This document shows positions 5,599 to 7,349 of a DNA stretch of 7,349 nt, one piece after another. The notes beneath the pieces were generated by a model. That model was not told the DNA's origin, searched no databases, and saw only the letters and a program-made list of their open reading frames with translations. The stretch's first letter is position 1, and each line of letters begins with the position of its first letter. The position numbers and the translations under genes are program-made. The stretch lies in NCBI GenBank assembly GCA_027485075.1, contig JAIXRT010000042.1, positions 1 to 7,349 of the forward strand, given 5' to 3'. Source of the DNA: Cytophagaceae bacterium (GTDB lineage Bacteria; Bacteroidota; Bacteroidia; Cytophagales; Spirosomataceae).

Positions 5599-7349
5599 AT
5601 GAAAAACAATTTCTACGTAAGCCGAGTGGTCTTTCTAATGGCGTTAATGTTATCCGTAACATGGACAGCCTTAGCTCAAGACCGAAAAATTACGGGTTCA
5701 GTCCAAGACGCCAAAGGTGGCGGAATTCCCGGAGTATCTGTTGCAGTTAAAGGAACAACAACGGGTACGACAACAGATGGGAATGGAGCTTACTCCATTT
5801 CAGTAAAATCAAATAATGCTGAATTAGTCTTTAGTTCAGTAGGTTTCGTTTCAAAAACTTCATCCGTAGCTAATCGTTCAACGATTAACATTGTTTTAGA
5901 TGAGGATGTAAGCCAATTGAGCGAGGTCGTTGTTACAGGTTACACCTCCCAGCGTAAAAAAGACATTACGGGAGCCGTAGCGGTTGTAAGTGCGAAAGAA
6001 CTTACAGCTGTACCAGCTGCATCGGTAACACAAATGTTACAAGGACGTGCATCAGGTGTGACGGTAGGTAATGATAACTCACCGGGTGGTGGAACAATGG
6101 TTCGTGTCCGTGGTTTCGGTTCGACTAACAACAACTCACCTCTATACGTAATTGACGGTGTGCCTACGCAAGGTACGCTAAACCAAATCAACCCAAATGA
6201 TATTGAGTCAATGCAGGTTTTGAAAGATGCTTCTGCAGCTTCTATCTATGGTGCGCGTGCTGCGAATGGTGTTGTGATCATCACAACAAAACGTGGTACG
6301 GATGGTGAGCCAAAGATTAGTTTTGACATGTACACGGGTACACAGCAAGTAGGAAAGACCTTAGATTTAATGAATACTAAAGAAATGGGTCAGTATTTCT
6401 ATGAGTCGCAAATTGGTGCAGGTAGACCTGCAGGAACTTCTCCTTCAGCACAATATCGTTTTGGTGCAGATGGTTCTCAGACAATTGCTGATTACATCTA
6501 TCCAAACGTATACGGTGCGTTACCAGCTAACTTTACCTATACAAATGATATCACTGATCCAAGATTAGGTGTGACTGCATTTAACATTACAAAAGCTAAT
6601 AAAGAAGGTACTGATTGGCAAAATGTAATCTTTGGACCAGCGAAAATCTCTAACTATCAGTTGGGTGCAACAGGCGGTTCGAAGTATGGTAAGTATGCCA
6701 TTTCTGCGAGTTACTTTGATCAAGAGGGTATCTTGAAATATACAGGATATAAGCGTTACTCAGTTCGTGCGAACACAGAATTCAAAAAAGGTGCTATCAC
6801 TTTTGGAGAGAACGTAACAGTTTCAATCGATGAGCGTGTGGGTATTCCTGCTGGAAACAACAGTGAATCCAATCCGATCATGTTTGCGATTCGTATTCAG
6901 CCGATCATTCCAGTATTTGATATTACAGGTGGTCCTACTGCTCTAGGTGGTACAAATACATCTGAGTTAAATGGTTTTGCTGGACCTCGTGGTTCGAACT
7001 TAGGTAATGCACCAAATCCATTAGCTCGTCAATGGAGAGAGCGTGATAACCCAGTAAGATCTACACGTATCTTCGGAAATGTGTTTGCAGAAGTTGAAAT
7101 CATGAAAGATTTAAAGGCACGTACAAGCCTTGGTTTTGAATACAACAACTTTAACCAATCTGCGTATTTTAACCGTGATATTGAAGCAGCTGAAGCGCGT
7201 AATGCAAACAGCTTAACAGTATCGAATAACTTTGATCGTGCTATTACTTGGTATAACACTTTAAATTATACGAAAAAAATAGGAGATCATGACTTCAATG
7301 TATTAGTTGGTACAGAGGCTGTTTCTACTTATGGATTTGGTTTTTCAGC
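5599..7349 (+). CDS. SusC/RagA-family TonB-linked outer-membrane receptor (3' truncated)
   Basis: ATG at 5599 opens a frame that runs past the window edge; 583 codons are visible of the roughly 1000 usual in this family. Residues 1-26 are a Sec signal peptide (basic start, hydrophobic VVFLMALMLSV core, ALA before Gln27). A carboxypeptidase-regulatory-like beta-sandwich follows at about 29-104 (ITGSV, PGVSV, TDGNGAYSI). The plug domain starts near 108 with SEVVVTGY and includes LQGRASGV (148-154), VRVRGF (168-173), PLYVIDGVP (181-189) and the SusC signature DASAASIYGARAANGVVIITT (210-230). The rest is the beginning of the beta-barrel. These proteins take up glycans or oligopeptides with a SusD lipoprotein lid, powered by TonB. 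No STN domain is present, so it is not a sigma/anti-sigma signalling transducer. The substrate cannot be told from this sequence. Codon use becomes strongly GGT/CGT-biased after about codon 110, suggesting high expression. No Shine-Dalgarno sequence is seen. Confidence 0.95.
   Translation, partial: MKNNFYVSRVVFLMALMLSVTWTALAQDRKITGSVQDAKGGGIPGVSVAVKGTTTGTTTDGNGAYSISVKSNNAELVFSSVGFVSKTSSVANRSTINIVLDEDVSQLSEVVVTGYTSQRKKDITGAVAVVSAKELTAVPAASVTQMLQGRASGVTVGNDNSPGGGTMVRVRGFGSTNNNSPLYVIDGVPTQGTLNQINPNDIESMQVLKDASAASIYGARAANGVVIITTKRGTDGEPKISFDMYTGTQQVGKTLDLMNTKEMGQYFYESQIGAGRPAGTSPSAQYRFGADGSQTIADYIYPNVYGALPANFTYTNDITDPRLGVTAFNITKANKEGTDWQNVIFGPAKISNYQLGATGGSKYGKYAISASYFDQEGILKYTGYKRYSVRANTEFKKGAITFGENVTVSIDERVGIPAGNNSESNPIMFAIRIQPIIPVFDITGGPTALGGTNTSELNGFAGPRGSNLGNAPNPLARQWRERDNPVRSTRIFGNVFAEVEIMKDLKARTSLGFEYNNFNQSAYFNRDIEAAEARNANSLTVSNNFDRAITWYNTLNYTKKIGDHDFNVLVGTEAVSTYGFGFS

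Noticed and set aside
5559..5750. 63-codon plus-strand ORF with TTG start across the SusC-gene start
   Set aside because: It is in another frame from the signal-peptide-bearing SusC frame and overlaps it; the protein has no recognisable feature.
7029..7259. 76-codon ORF antisense to the SusC-type gene
   Set aside because: Shadow of the beta-barrel coding frame, no recognisable protein features.

Overview
The window looks like a chromosomal segment of a Bacteroidota bacterium, most likely order Cytophagales (inference). The grounds are a SusC/RagA-type TonB-linked porin, a Bacteroidota-type two-domain GlmU-like protein, a short Obg next to a short-LID adenylate kinase, start codons without clear Shine-Dalgarno sequences, and a perfect Bacteroidota -7 promoter box (TAnnTTTG) upstream of adk. 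I see no RNA genes, transposons, integrases, phage genes or CRISPR array.

Layout. From 1 to 3582 the plus strand carries a tightly packed run of four genes: the 3' part of a GlmU-like sugar-nucleotide acyl/nucleotidyltransferase (1-624), DNA polymerase III delta' subunit holB (628-1758), porphobilinogen deaminase hemC (1742-2683) and an extended-SDR reductase of the RmlD type (2680-3582). Junctions are a 3-bp gap, a 17-bp overlap and an ATGA overlap, so the genes are probably co-transcribed and translationally coupled although their functions differ (envelope sugar precursor, replication clamp loading, heme synthesis, probably nucleotide-sugar reduction). The run ends 3 bp from the convergent stop of obgE.

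From 5334 down to 3586 the minus strand carries adk and then obgE, probably one transcript. The 147 bp between them is the most unusual part of the window. It holds two different arrays of 7-bp tandem repeats. One starts exactly at the adk stop codon and the other ends 6 bp before the obgE start. In the sense direction each unit of both arrays carries a stop codon, so stops recur in all three reading frames. A short core with a duplicated CCCTTCG motif separates them.

From 5335 to 5598 lies an AT-rich divergent promoter region that serves adk to the left and the porin gene to the right. From 5599 to the window edge runs a SusC/RagA-family outer-membrane receptor gene, cut off after 583 codons. 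A susD-like partner is expected just beyond the edge but cannot be seen.

No gene here belongs to an obviously new defence or metabolic system. The novelty candidate is the pair of stop-codon heptad arrays between adk and obgE.
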